A stretch of DNA of 64,000 nucleotides from Larus michahellis (taxonomy: Eukaryota; Chordata; Aves; Charadriiformes; Laridae), in contig NC_133897.1 in the NCBI RefSeq assembly GCF_964199755.1, positions 112,663,579 through 112,727,578 on the forward strand, written 5' to 3'. The first letter of the stretch is position 1, and the number at the start of each line of letters is the position of its first letter. The position numbers and the translations under genes are program-made. Below, in pieces: positions 38,601-52,630 of the stretch. The notes under the pieces are model-generated. The model saw nothing but the letters and a program-made list of their open reading frames with translations, had not been told where the DNA came from and searched no databases.

Positions 38601-41600
38601 GTTAGTCTGTGCTGCTGCATTGACCGAAGTGGGATGGCAGTCCTTAATCCATATTGATTCAGTCTGAGAAGAGGGGTGGCTGGAAGCTGTTACAACTTGT
38701 TGAAAGAATGCTTATTTTTCCCAGCATGTGGCTCCTCAGACACAATCACGTCTGACTGCCTGTATCCTAACAGCAGATATAGGAAAGCTTCTAATTTTTA
38801 CGATAAGACATGAGAACAGCCAAGTATGATCACAAATTTTTACAGTGACTTAATCGCGAAGGCCTTAAGTATTATTTTGTTATACCCCTGTGCAACTTAG
38901 TGAAGACAGATTTCCCTACTTAGCTATCCTTTGCACGGAATCGTGTAGTGCTGTAGCAATAGGACTGTACTCTGGGTGTCTCCACGCACATTAAGATGAC
39001 AGATTCCCCAAGGTGAGCATCTGCCAAACCTTTGCCTAGAAGGACCACTGAGAACTGGGCACTGTAGTGCCCAGAAGATCTCTTTTTGAGAATTATTTAT
39101 TCATTGGTGGCTAAAAACTGCACAGAACAGGCCCGAGGAAAGATGAATTTCCTTTTCTTGCCTCTCTCTATTTCTGTTTTATCTCCTTTCTAGCCACAGT
39201 CTTGACAGGCCAGTCAGATTCCCCAGCTTTTTCCTTAATCCAGCATCTCTACAGTGTGACATCTTTCACGCTAAACTTTCACTGTTGCAAAGAGCTAGGT
39301 CTTTTTTTAGGAGCCTCCAGGCAGGGGTATTTCCCAGCTAACACTCACTCACTTTGGTTCTTTAGGATTTCTTCCTCCTCCTGCCTTTCTCATTTCTGGC
39401 TTTCACCTTACTGCCTGAGGATTTAACCCTAGTGGATTTGATAATCAGGAAGAAAAAGAGTGAAGAGCATATTATACATTCACAGCAAAGTAGTGCCTCT
39501 AATAAACCGCCTCTAATAAACCCATTCTTCTCTTTCGGACTAGTTTTCAATGGGCACTGATAGCATGCGTACAGAGTCACATGTGCAATTTATAGCATTT
39601 CCTCTGAAAAGATCCAGATACAATAAGACATGAGGCCAGCTTCCTTTTTTTCTTTTTTTGGTTTTTTTTGTGTTGTTGTTCTGTTTTAAAATCTACCTGT
39701 TATTTGGGTTTTATTGTTCACTTGAGGATATAAAAAAATGCAAAAAGGAGAGTAACAGTCTCAAAGTTGTTTCTGTGTGCGTATGTTTTTTGCATAACAG
39801 CACATTATGACAGCTGAGTCCCCAGTGTGGCTGATTTATTTTAAAAGCTACTTTCAGATTCAGGTTCAGCACAAAGGAATTGATACATTTATTTTCAGTA
39901 TTCTTCAAATTAAGAACTTTTGCACACCACAGAAATTCATGTGTGTCACGGCAGCAAGGTGTTAGTCTATTTTATCTCCTTGGCCATTGACAGGCCAAAG
40001 ACGTCCCAGTGATGCTGACGGGGAGCAGTGCCTCTGCTCTAAAAATGGACTCAAGTAGCAGAAGGTGTCTTGCAGACTTCTAAACCTGGGAATACCAGAC
40101 TACGAGCTGGATGGCCCTCAAGCTGCCGGAGAGCAAAGGCATTTCATTCCTGACCACGCAGTGCGGACTGTGCAGTCAAAGTATTCAGCGGAGGGGGGGA
40201 ATCAAGCGCTGAGCATAAGCTACTCTCTGCCTCCTACAAGGCTCTTCTTATCGAGCCAGTTGGTTTCCAAGATATTTTTATTCACCACCATTCTCCTCCT
40301 CCACCGAAAGACTGGGGCTAAAGCCAAAAATTCAGTGAATTCTCTGTGCTGTGCTCCAATGGGCACAACAATAACCAAGTTAATAATGTGCTCAGTGGCA
40401 GCAGTGCTGCCTGCCCGTGGTGGTTATGGCAGATACCTGGGCGCTTGGAGAAGATAGGGAGGTTTGAATGAGAGTGGGGTTTTGTCCAGAAGAGACTTCT
40501 TCTGTGCCACTCTTTCAGTGGTTTCAGGCTTCTCCCTGAACTAGGATCACTGGTGTCACCCATGTGACATTTGAGGCAGTTCCTGGGGTTTTGTCCTGTT
40601 TTATTGGTAGCTGTGACCCTGCTCCTTGCTATCATGGCTATGGCAGTATCTGCTCTCCTGCTGTTGTCAGTGCCAGAAAGCTCCCTTGCATGTGAATCTA
40701 CAGCTGCTGCATCGCAGCTTCTGGGAAAGGATGCCTGAGTGCTTAGGCCCCCCCTCACATCTGTTTGGCCCCTTCCATCCACCCCACCAAGCTCCTTTTG
40801 CTGCAGTGGTTGTGGGTAGGAAGCTGCCTTGTGGGAGCACAGACATCCCGACTAGGGCTGATAAGGCCGGCAGCAGCACAACGAAGGCCTCTACAGCAGG
40901 TCAGGGAAGCCACGTGCACCTCTCTTACGTTCATTTTGTTAAATTTGGCAATATATGAACTGTATCTAATGTGTTCATTTTCACTTGAGCAAAGTGCCCC
41001 TGATCTCATCAATGCTTTTCCTTATCCAAGTGCAGGCTTTTGACCCCCAAAGCAAGCAGTCTGTGGTCTTCTGTCTCTCAGCTTCTTTCTGCAAAGGCTT
41101 TGAAAGGTGCAGCAGGGCTGAGGACAAGGATGGACCTCCACACATCCACTACAGAGGGACTGCCTGCTCCAGGCTGGAGCGGGGCAAGGGAGGGGGTCAT
41201 GTAGGGACCACTTGCTCATGACAACAGGCTGAAATGGGCTTCACAACATAGTGGAGCAACTCCCCCAGGCAGCCCTGGACAGGGAGACCAAAGCAGCTGA
41301 CAAGTCATTACAGAAAAGCAATTGCAGTCCCTGTACCTGATTCTGCCCTGCCTCTCTGCACTTTTGGGGAGCAGTGGGCAGGGACAGGCACACCAGGCAA
41401 GTGGGGAGGGTGGAGGTTGGTACTTGCAGCCTCCATTGCCTGCTGCTTTTAGCCAAAAGCGGTATTTTGTCAGGTACAGGCACGAGTGCTGGCAGGAAGG
41501 TGGGAGCAGGATCCATCTAAGACTTGGACTTTGAAAGTGAGCTTTTGGAGTGGGGAAGTGCCCTTGGCTCTGTACCTGAACTACCTCTCCTGGAGAAGGG

Positions 41601-44600
41601 AGGAAAGGAGGGAGGGAGGGAGTGAGGCACCACGAAATCATCTGAATCTGAATGCAGTCATAATAGAGTTGGCCTACCCACTGCTGGCAGCAGTAAGCTC
41701 TCATTTCATTAGGTGAACCTAAAAATCTGTGGAGAGGTCATCACTTTCTCAGACTGTTATTATATACATATATACATACAGGAGAAATATATAGTTCAAT
41801 CGAATACATATATTCTCGAGGTTTTACAAGAAGGTTACGAATTCTTCCCAAAAGGAGAAAAGCTGTTTTTTTCACGCTGCTGGAAAATATGTTACAATTC
41901 TCATTCTCCCAAGACTTTGCTAGCACAAAAAATGTTATTCTTCTCTCAGTGGCCAGGCTGTCTGTGTGAGCTGATGACAGTAAACCTCTGGCTATCTCCA
42001 TTTGGTAATTACTTCTCTCCACTATTTGCTTTGTTTTCATGGGAAAGCGCTCAGGAAAGTGAATTTACAAGTGTAGTAGCGCAGAGGGTTCTATGTATGT
42101 GCCTGAAGAGGGAAGTCAGGATCCCAGGTCTCTGTGGGTAAGGGTGGAACAGCCAGGGATGAGCCTCTGGCAGGATACTAGGTCCAAGGAGAAGAGGAAG
42201 TTGTAGGGAATGGTAAGCACAGAGGGAGTCATCCAAAACTGGATGGTAGAAATGAAAATATGCATGCATATATGATTAGAAAAGAGCTACTATTTGATCT
42301 TCCCTGTATCAGAGCCATTATGCTTACAAATAAGGAATTCATTTCTTATTTAGCACAGAAACTCTCTTTGTACTCGTTTATGTCAGTTGACTCCAAGCCC
42401 TGTGTTTAAAATGCCCCAAGGCTAGAATAGCTGTTTTCCTAGAGTCATATAGCAATACACATTTCAGCACCAATTTTCAGCTCAAAATCTAAAGTAATGC
42501 TAGTCTGGAAGCTAATACACCAAATTATAATTTCCCTCTATAGTCTGAATTTGGTCTGTGGAGTATCAACTGTTTAAATTTAGTGACATTTTAAGTCCAC
42601 TTGGAAAGTAAGAAATATATTTCCTACTTCTGTGAAAGTCATCCGACAAGGAACCCAAGCACTTGGTTCTCTGATGTGAAAACTAGGATATTTTGCACAG
42701 CTGGAAGGTAATGCCAAATATCTTCCTTTTCTGGACCACTTCTCAGGTCCATAGAAATGTCAGTTCTGCTACACAAAGGGAAAAAAATGACGTTCTCGTA
42801 AAATGTGTTTTGCAACAATTGTTTGTGGGTTTCTGCAGGGAAAGGGTCATGCTATTTTCTGTTGTTACATTCAGATACAAACTGAAAAATGGTAAGTGTA
42901 AGGGAAGGGGTTAAAAATAAATTTGAAGTAGAAAAAAAGTCTAATAAATTGGGTGAGTATGGAAAAATTCTGACAGACTATATAATTAAAACGGTTTATT
43001 TACCTTCTTCTCTATGACCAGGAGTATAGAAAACCCATAGGGAGGAGAAGTGGAATGAAAAACAATATTCTGTTAATAACCCAGCTGGTACAGACAAAGG
43101 AAGTGTCTGTGAGAGAGAGCAGAGGGGATGTGGGAGAACACTGCTTGCTGTCTCTGCGTTTCCTAGTAAAAACTTAGCAGAATATTATGCCTATGTTCCC
43201 CCTAACTCCACATTCTGGGGAGATGCTGTCAGCACCTTTCATGACCCAATGCACTTGGTATCTGGGCCTCAGTAGGTCGCTGGTCACAATGCGCTTTTGG
43301 TGAATGTTTTATCTCCTGGGGCAAGTGCAGAACTTGCGTCTTTCATTCCTTTCTTTCATCTCTTTGAGCCATAACCTGTTCCCTGAAGTCATTGTTGTCA
43401 TGGGATTTCCTTTTGGTTACCACAAACTGCATTACTAAATTGTACATGTTTTGCCACCATAAGCGATTCTTAGAGTTTTATCCAGCCATTGGAAAGTGCG
43501 GTACTAATGAAGAGGGTGAACAGGTCAAATAATTTCCTCTTGCTGCTTTTGCAGCCTAGAAGGTTTGAAAATGCCGAGGCAGCTCCTTGTTCTCCGAAGC
43601 ACGTTCGTGTAGTCGGCTGCTTTCTTCTCAGGATTAACCTGGCATGCTCATATAAGTTCCTTCAAGGAAATTTAGGCCTAGATCTAAATTCTGATATTGT
43701 GTGATTGCCTTACGTGTAAAACTGGGCAGCAGCTTCATGCAAAAGACATGAGGTCGAGGTGGAACTAAGCCACGCGGTAACAGGAATCTATTATGTTACG
43801 TCAATGTCCTCAGCATCTTCCTTTTTTTCTTTCCTTTTTTTTTTTTTTCCATTTCGAATGTGTGTCGCTTGAATGCTACCCATCTGTATGGACCTAATGG
43901 TGATCAGGACGTGGGGTGGCTATGGGAAGATCTAAGGAAAAGCAGCAAACTGAAAGGCAGCTAAGCGTGGTTTCACAGACTGCGTTGGTTTAAACGAACA
44001 TGCCCATGGCACGGAGCTGCTTTAAGGCTCAGTGCTTTCGGAGGGGAAGATGAGGGCGTGGAAAGGGGTAATAATATGAACATCCTCTTCCTTTGATGTT
44101 CATCTTGCAGTCTCTTTAAAATGGACACCAAAGTTTGATGGCATTTTCAGCATTCGTTTAAATAGATTGAAATGACTCTGAGCGACTCTACTGTAAAATC
44201 TCTGCAGTTTTGAAAGGCATGGGGCAGCCCTGCTGAAAGTCAGGAAAAAACAGAGAACAAAGAACAGCTACAATAAATAATAACCCTGTGAAAAAAAAAA
44301 ACACCCGAAAGACTGAGAGCCTGCCACCATAAACATTATTTTGCAGGAAATGACAGTTCCTTAAAAATATTGGGAATAATTCTCTAAGGGAGGGAGAAAA
44401 ACAACAAACCCTTTTCAATTTTAGAATTGCCAGTGATGTCAAGGCTAAACCATTCCCGTCTTGTGATCTTGACTAGATGGTCTCCGAGTACAAGTGCTGC
44501 AAGAATATAAATGTAACTTTTCCTGTAACACTGGATCCAGCAGCCCTGGTCCGAGCATGGCCCGTACAGTGTGACTGCTGATCACGTTAGCAGCTTTTGT

Positions 44601-47600
44601 GCCGTATTGCAGCAGCTCATCATGGAGAGGCACAGCTGCACTGAGCTGTTTGCCTGGGGCTTGAACTCCGATCTGAGGACTCTGCTCTCTCAAATGTGCT
44701 ACCTGCATGCCTTACGGGTTGGCAGCTCCATTTTGGGTGGGCGTTAGCTGCAGGTCTCAGTTGGGTGCAGGAGACTGGTAGGAAGGAGAAAAGGGGAAAC
44801 TCAGAGACATTTGCCACAAGCCACGTTACTGCAGACGTGATGAATGCCGTGCTCCCCTCCTAGATATGCAATGTCTCTGAGGTGATACGTATTTCACACA
44901 GACATACAAAAAAGACTGCAATGATTGCTGCCCCTGCAGTTTGAGCAGTTTGTTTCTTAGACAACAATTTGCTCCTAAAAATTGCACCTAAGCCTTGAGT
45001 ATGCGGCTCATGACTTTCTTACACTCAGGTAATAGTAAACACTGGGATCTAAAAGCTCAGCACGAATTTAGAAGCCACGTGTTTCACTAAATACTCCAGT
45101 CTGTATGCAGGGAAAGTACAAACCAAACATGGTTCATAGGGAATTCACTTCCTATATTTAGACTGCTTTACAAGTACATTTTTAAGTAAGAGAACTGATG
45201 TTTCCCCCACAGTTGTGGTTTAATACCTATACTAGCCATGAGTTTTATATTGATAATAGCTGTTTTATTATGAAAAGATGCTTTTGAAGCATTTCACAGC
45301 GTTTTGGTCCGTTAACAAGTTTTGCAACGAGCCATTTGATTACTGTCTTTGTAAAAGATTTTCTTGCAAGGAGGAAGCTTCAAAACAAAGCAGACAGGAG
45401 AGAATAATGGAAAACATTATATAGAAACTGAAGGTCATTCCTCTTATCTAGTATGTTTTCATCTGCAAAGAGACATGCACCATATGTTTAATAAAAAATT
45501 TGATCCCAACCAAAAAGTTCCTATCCTCCTCCATGAGTTTTTAGTTCTGTACTCTGTTTGGAAATAAACAGAAGCCACTTTGATATGGGTATGGAAAATA
45601 GTGAGAGGAGAACAGCCTGGAACATAACACTGCAAAACTGTTTGTGGGTATTTTGCAAATACATAGAAGGGATTTGAAGAAGGGGAAAGGGTTTTCCTTT
45701 CTCAAGTATACTTGTAAGTGCAAGGGACAGGAGGAGTTAATGGAAGGGGAAGGAGTAGATCTTCCTGCCTTGTCCCTAGAAGGATAAAGCTCAGCTCTGC
45801 CTCTGCTTTGTGTGAGATTTGAAGCAACTCATTCTCACTTCAGGCTCAGAGTGGTTGAGCCAGATAACTTGCTGTAATGGAAGGCAGCAGTGAAGTGCAG
45901 AGGCACCAGTTCCAGGTCTAGGTCAAATCCTACATCCAGCCCACTCATACTTGGTTATTTGCACTTCAGAGTCCAAGAGAGCTAGTGATAGCGTTTAGGC
46001 TGGCTTACACTTTTGTGTCCCTCAACTACAAAAGCCAACACATTTTTATCACCCTGGTTAAGGTGATCAAGTGTAAGATTTAGCCTTATGCTCGAACAAG
46101 TCCCTCCTCGTGGAAATAAAAATATACCACAAAATGACAGTAGTAAAATGTGACTTTTTATTTTTATAGGCATTCCTCACTTTGGCTTTTTTGTTTTGTC
46201 TTTCTAGTCACGGTATTACAGCAGTAAGAACTTCTTTTTTTAAATTGCTTTTGCCTCTCTTCTGAAGGAAACGTGTTAGGGAAGGGACAGAGTATTAGAA
46301 CTGATCTTTAGTTAAAATTTCACTGTGCTCTTCATAATTGGTCAGGATTTTTATGAACGTGTAGAAGAAATGAATGTAAATTACATGACGAGATTCACCA
46401 ATGGGATGTTGACCATTTGCAATCTGCAGAAAGTCTATGCAGAGTTTTGCAAAAATTATAGTTGTCAGCTCGGCTGCCCAGGTGAAATACACCCTTGATA
46501 ATGCTGTGCCACTGAGCTTAATTTTCCACTATAAGATAGATCGCTCTAAATTCAGGAATTCCCTTAATCCAAACTAAACTGTGTATGTTGCTCTGGGCTG
46601 ATCATAACCTGTTGCCCTCCACTGTTGCATTTTCCATGACGGATGTGCTGAATTCTCTTTCCAGCTGAACTGAGTTGGCCAAGGAGAGGCAGGGATGCAA
46701 AGGGCATGTTTGCACAGCCTAATGTCGGGTATTTAGGGCTCTAGTCTAATGATGGAAAACCTTACTGCACAGGATGCTACTGCATGTAGGAGCTGGGGAG
46801 TCCTGGCAGCCTGCTGCCCTACGGCCCTGCTGTCCATAAGGGCCTCTAATGGGCATGTAACCCAGGAAGGGCCCTCGCTGTCATCACTTCAGCCTTGCTA
46901 AGGAGTCAGTGGAGGAAGAGGTGAGCTTCTTCAGGGAAAAATCCATCACTCCCAAAATAGGAGCCCAGCTGCCATCTAATTTTATGCTCTGGGTTGCCCT
47001 CTGGAGGTGCCTGCAGTTCTCTGTTAACTTTATTGGAAGGCTGGTCTCCCAAGTTGAGTGATGAAAATATACGTAGGGCCTTCATATGTAAAACTTACCA
47101 CAGATCTAATCTGTACATGTGCCCATTTCAATAATCAATCAAGTCACCACGTGGGCAGGGGTTCGTGCAGCAGCACAAGCACCTGGGAAAGTGTAGCGGT
47201 GCAGATCCTTTGGCCTCGCTGCTGATGCTGCAGGTGTGTTTTGGGGCTGGGAACCACCTACACAAGCCCTGTACGAGCAGGACAGATGCAACAACTTGTG
47301 CCTGCATTGTTACTGTTCTTGCCACTAGCAGGCAGATGCCTCACGGATCTGTCACACATGTGTTGCCTGGATCCCAGCACACCTCTCTGCAGAGGGAAAA
47401 AAACCAACCCAAGCAATTGGTTTATAAATCCCACATCAGAGAGCTGCATGACAACATTTGGATCTGATACTGTGGAGCCCCTTGTGCTCCTCTGGAGATG
47501 GACTCGACCCTGGTGTGAGTGATCACAGATCGTACACACAAATTGAATCCTCTTGCCATATTAAAAAATGCATTTCCAGTTCTCCTGGGCAGATCCAACA

Positions 47601-49252
47601 GTGTGTTCAGTTACTATTGTCTTCTTTTCAGATAGATTTTGGTAATTTTGAGTGCAGAACACAACTGGAAAAGAAAAATACAGAGTTAATGGGATAACAT
47701 AATAAGAATTACCTGGGTAGGTACAAGTCCTCAATACTTAGCTTAAAGGATCTATTCCCAGAACAGATTCCAAAACTTTTTGTTTATGCTCTCTCCATAA
47801 TGCAAATGGAAATTTTTACCTCTCTGGATAATGATCCCAAAGACTCAGAAGCTGTGAAAAGAACTTCCATGTGTTACCATTGCAAAACACTACAAATAGG
47901 GCTGCATCTAAAAGTCTACTGGGTTTTTTTGTTTGTTTAATGGAACCAGTTTGGGGATGCCTATGCAGGATCCAAAATATTTTTTTTGGTCACATGCCTG
48001 CATCAATTCCACATCTAAAACTCAGTTTGTACCCCAGAGCAAAGGAACAAATATTTAGGTTCTTTGCATTTTTATTTTTTAGTCTATAATGCAATGCTGA
48101 ATCAAACCGGTGTCTGAATGAAGAGTTAGAATTGAGCTTTTCTGAAACACAAATATTACTTAGGATTCCATCCTGTGCACTCTAGTCATGTGCTGCATAA
48201 GTTTTATATTCCTTTTCCAGTGGCGCTCTTTCTCTTATGAATTAACGTAGTGTTTTTCTAGGACAAACTTCTCCTCTTGTGCCATGAAACAGATGTGTTA
48301 CAAGCAGAGGCATGATGTGTTCGCCTTTTGCCAGCTTTGACTCCTTGGCTTGGAGCAGAGTTTGCAGTCCATGCCCGTTCCCCAGGTCATCAAGGATGTG
48401 AGCAGAGGCTAGCTGTCCAGCCCTTGGTGTAGCAGGAATTCTGAGAGCTCGGCTTGAAGCTCTCTCCTTAGTTCAGCGATAATTCTTTGGAGTTGCTGAA
48501 TTTTCACTGCTAAAGAGATGTCTGTCTGACCTCCAAAACAGTCCCCACAAATGAATTAACAGAGTGGTGTTTTTTATTTTTCCTCCTTGAGCTGTCAGGC
48601 AGCATGCATGCCTTTCCCCTTTCACCTCAAAGTGGACTAAATTTCTAGCATTATTATCTAATTATAGCACTGGTCATTGGAATGGAAAATTATTGGTACT
48701 TGTTTTTCCGTTGCTGGTTGCTCTGGGGACAGATACTCCTATCCAAATGTGTTAGATTTAAAAATTATTTTTAAATGTACACTGTTGTACGGAGCAACCC
48801 TGCCAGGTATTCTCTCTCTTGCCTGGAGCTATTCATCAGCTGACTTCCTCCTACTTCTCCTCGACTCCCTCTTTCCTACCCCTTACAGGGATGAAACACA
48901 CACCTGTGTGTGTGCACAAAACCATTTCCTTCCCTTCTCTGCCTCATTTTGCCCCTCTCCTCCGAGCCTAGTTTCTCCTTTAGCTGCTAAGGGCTTCTCT
49001 CAAGGAGCTTTATACCCCAGGGACATAAAATTAAGAAAGGGGGAGAGGGGAAGGGCTGTGTGTCTGCTCAGCTGTTAGGGGATGGGCATGGGTCATGCCA
49101 AAGCACTAAGAAAGGGCAGCAGCTTTCCTAGCAGAGTCCTGCCGGAGCGACTCCCCTTTCCAACCCAAAACTCCTGTCTGCTTCCTTAACGTTGCGGAGC
49201 TGCTTGAGGCTGCCGAAGATGTGGTAACAATGCAGATGGGATTTGGAAGGAC
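35615..49252. other. Long intergenic stretch with no supported gene
   Basis: Nearly 14 kb without a coding exon I can support or a clear mobile element. 35.6-39.7 kb is AT-rich. 40.0-41.7 kb is distinctly richer in G+C and carries two long minus-strand frames (40318-40782 and 41216-41704) that look non-coding in composition. T-rich runs occur at about 39643-39690 and 43822-43850. A possible SINE remnant lies at 44640-44715. Confidence 0.65.
44640..44715 (-). mobile_element. Possible tRNA-derived SINE remnant
   Basis: On the minus strand a segment reads like a decayed tRNA-type RNA polymerase III promoter: an A-box-like GTAGCACATTTGAGA (44688-44702) followed by a B-box-like GGAGTTCAAGCCCC (44656-44669). 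The B box fits GGTTCRANNCC well. The spacing is about 35 nt instead of the roughly 44 nt of a tRNA, implying a deletion, or that the match is fortuitous. Confidence 0.25.
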
Positions 49253-49628
49253 TTGCCTGGAGAAGAGGAGGCTGAGGGGAGACCTTATCACCCTCTACAA
49301 CTACCTGAAAGGAGGCTGTGGAGAGATGGGGGCTGACGGCTTCTCGCTGGTGACAAGTGATAGGACAAGAGGAAACGGGTTCAAGTTATATCAGGGGAGG
49401 TTTAGATTGGATATTAGGAAACATTTTTTCACTGAAAGGGTTATTAAACATTGGAATAGGCTGCCCGGGGAGGTGGTGGATTCACCATCCCTGGAGGTGT
49501 TTAAAAAAAGGGTAGATGGGGCACTTAGGGACATGGTTTAGAAGTGTTTTTTGTCAGGGTAAGTTAATGGTTGGACTTGATGATCTTAAAGGTCCCTTCC
49601 AACCTCAGCGATTCTATGATTCTATGAC
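49253..49628 (+). mobile_element. CR1 LINE, 5'-truncated 3' end
   Basis: The frame encodes the C-terminal end of the CR1 ORF2 reverse transcriptase polyprotein ([11 protein letters not shown], then a region ending HWNRLPGEV and the tail VDGALRDMV). It ends at a TAG before the short 3' UTR with GGTTGGACTTGATGATCTTA and terminal ATTCTATG repeats at about 49612-49627. No stop or frameshift interrupts the roughly 95 CR1 codons, so it is fairly young. Its tail matches that of the 12.3 kb copy. CR1 copies are normally 5'-truncated, as here. Confidence 0.95.
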
Positions 49629-50295
49629 TTTTTTTCAGTGTCCATTTAAAGGAAAAAAAAGGGAGAGGATGTGCTTCTCCAGTCCTTTTGGGGAGGGAGT
49701 GTTCCAATAGTAGGCTCTGCAGAAAGGCAAGGCAGAGTGAGGTGGAAGAAATGTAGGGAAACTGAAAACAGACTGGGGTCAGGCTGGAGGCATTCGTTGT
49801 CCCATGAAAAGGGGGTGCCCCCTGCCTTCGAGGCATGAGTGAGTGAGGAAGAGTGTTTTCGGGACATGCCTGCCCACTGTCCAGCTGTCAGGGATGGTGT
49901 ATTTCAGTCACAGTCGGCTTAAACTGGATCTGAACTAAGGACCTGGAGGAGTTCGTGGTTTCCTTGATTGCGTAGGCTCAGCTGGAGGAAGGAGTTCTGG
50001 CTGAAACACAGGTGTGTGCAGCGACGTCTGCTCTTTCACTTGGGTAATAAATCTATTATTTTACTGCTATACTGCTCCGCGGAGAATTCTGGTTTTGGTC
50101 CAGTGTGTTTTGGGATCTGCTCAGCCTCATTTCTCGTCGCTCTGAGCTGATGCCGCCAGCAGAAGTGTAAATTGCGACCGTGCTTCTGTGATGCAAAGGC
50201 CCGTCTCTCCCCTGGCTACTAAACCGAATGTAACTCATATCACCACCCCAGCAGAGCAAAGTTGACAGCCATTACACCAAAGGAGTCCAGAGCAA

Positions 50296-50491
50296 TGTTT
50301 TATGTTTTTATTCCAGCTAGCTCAGATCTGTTGCATAGCTGCGTGTTTACAACGATTTGCGTAGGACTGTCTTGGAACCGCTTCGTTTCAGCGCACACTT
50401 TATGATCTCTTTGTAATTAGCCAGAGTCAGACCAATAATCCCACTTACAGAGCATAACCAAGAAGAACTGTGTTTTATGTCATTATTCCAG
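50296..50491 (+). repeat. Two spaced near-identical 21-mers
   Basis: The motif TGTTTTATGTNNTTATTCC followed by AG occurs at 50296-50316 (NN = TT) and again at 50471-50491 (NN = CA), 175 bp apart in the same orientation. It does not belong to a CR1 element and the DNA between the copies is not repeated. It may be a short duplicated regulatory motif or chance. Confidence 0.5.
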
Positions 50492-52580
50492 ACTTGTTTT
50501 AAAACTTTCTTGAAACTATACTTAAAATGTAAATGTATTTAACAAATGCCCTAAATGGTTAATTTTTATTCAGTGACGAGTAGGAAGTTTATCACTTGTG
50601 TTTTTTTCAGATTGAAAATTAATCTTGACAAGCTATGTTCTTATACTAGACAGTTTTAATTATGTGACATGCCTGTTTGTTATTTGAGAGTCTGCTCATG
50701 TTTGGACTCTTAACATGCAGGGAAAAATTCATAGTTCATTGTTTATTGGACAACCCTTTCTGATTTCAGATAATCTTTTTCAAAAGTCTTTCAATGTAAA
50801 ATGTGATTACACACAGGCAGGTAACCACGCACGCTGAATTAGAATTCTTTTTCCTGCTTTTTTTTTCCACTACTGAGGAGTGATGCTTAACATTTCCTGT
50901 CATAATTTGTCCCAGAAATCTTAAAATACTAATAATCTAATTCAAAATTATTAATAGTACTAATAATCCTTCGCTGTGGAAGCTATCCTATATTTCCTAT
51001 TCCACCAAGAAAACAAACTTGCAACTAAACAAAACAGTGGTTCATCTGCTGAAACTTACTTGATGTGAAAGGAGCAAACTAATTCATGTATAATTGCTAA
51101 AATTTGCTCCTGATATGAGTAAATTCACAGGTATGTAATGTCACAGCTCCATGAGAAGATCCCACTTTCCTTTCGCCTTGTCTACCCTCTTGTTAATGGA
51201 TCTCAAAGAGCTTTCCTGTATTATTGATTCAGCCGCATGATGCATGCGGGAGGAGCTCGGGGATGTCTTTCCATCAGTTCAGTCAGCAGCTCTGTTTTGT
51301 TAGTCCTCTGCACTGACCACTAGACAATTCTGTTTTTCTTATCACTCATTACGAATGCTGCTCCTAACGATTCATTTCTCATATATGTGGAAGTGTTCAG
51401 GAGTCAGGAAAAGATTTCCTTTCTAATTGCAGCTAAAGTTAATGATGCCTTAACATACCGTTTGGATTCTGCCCAGTTCGATGTCTTACGAAATGTGACT
51501 AAACTAGAAAGAAGTATGTAACAGATATCTCCTATTGCTTTTAAAATTATTCTCAGGTAAAGACGATAATGCTTTGATGCCTCCTCATTGATCAGATTGC
51601 AAAATCCAGCGGAACAAGACCAGCAGTCAACAAAGGTTTCTATAAATAGATATTCACTGTGCAAGACAAAAAATTCTAGACCGTCTGTGACATGAATGGT
51701 GAAGATTACCAAAGGCTAGGAGGGGACCACAATCAGACCTTTAGTAATGCATCTGATTTTAGAAAGTTTTCTGCAAACCTTGTGCCCGGTTCTAACTCAG
51801 CTGAAATGAGTGGTGAAATTATGGATTAATGAATGGAAGATAAATGAAGCATGGGGGAAATTTGGAGGCTCCTAGGAAAATTTCCTGCTTTGCTGGGGCA
51901 GCTGAAAATTTCTAAGGATGCCTACTCAGCATAGATTTGAGTGGAATGAATTTCCGTATCGTAAGGCAAGACAGGCTCATCGTTTAAGACGATAAAATAG
52001 TTACTGAATACTGCTGGTACTGGGGAGTTAAACTGACTCTGAACCAAAAGGCAACTTGAACTGTTTTTTTTTTAACTTCTCTTGAACCAGAACTGAACTT
52101 GAATGTTATTGTGAAGCTTAGCTGACTTCATGCTGGAAGTGAACAATAACAGCTTCAGTCAGAGCTGGATGTGAACTAAGTCGAAAAACTGAATCGCTTG
52201 ACTCCTGGTGGGCCGCTGCAGGCTGCTCCCCCAGCTGCTGACAGGGCTGAGCAGGAGGGGACTTCCAGAACAGGTAAGAGGAGCAGGATGTTTTCGTGTA
52301 GTCTTATGGAGCATGGATCAAGAGACACAGCCCACTAGTTAATCATCACTGTATATGTTAAAGCCATTTCCTTCCCCGCAGGTCCCCGAAGCAGGACTCT
52401 CATAGTGGAAGAATAACAAATATAATCCAGCTTTGTATAGCAGTGATTGCCCTGAAAAGGCTTCAGTAACTTCTCCTGCCTTTCAATGGGACTTAATGCC
52501 TTGACGCTTCTTTGTATAGGGGAGTTTTATTTCTTCAGCTAGTTTAGCACTCATTTATGGAGCTCAACAACTGTATGGAT

Positions 52581-52630
52581 TGTGTGAGTGTGTATATATG
52601 TACGTGTGTGTGTGTATATATATATATATT
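52581..52630. repeat. TG/TA dinucleotide microsatellite
   Basis: Alternating TGTG, TATATATG, GTGTGTGTG and TATATATATATATA form a roughly 50 bp compound dinucleotide repeat. The TA part is self-complementary and easily melted. No gene is associated. Confidence 0.85.

Noticed and set aside
44460-44492. Possible CR1 3' UTR match (GACTAGATGGTCTCCGAG)
   Set aside because: Only about 20 bp resembles CR1, there is no terminal ATTCTATG repeat and no coding remnant next to it.
45840-45950. Second tRNA-like A/B box pair (GGCTCAGAGTGGTTGAGC ... GGTCAAATCC)
   Set aside because: The boxes are roughly 70 nt apart, too far for a tRNA-type promoter without assuming an insertion. Left as a weak resemblance.
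52200-52280. Possible exon ending at a strong donor (AACAG|GTAAGAG at 52273)
   Set aside because: The donor consensus is good but there is no convincing acceptor, frame or homology. One donor match in 64 kb is expected by chance.
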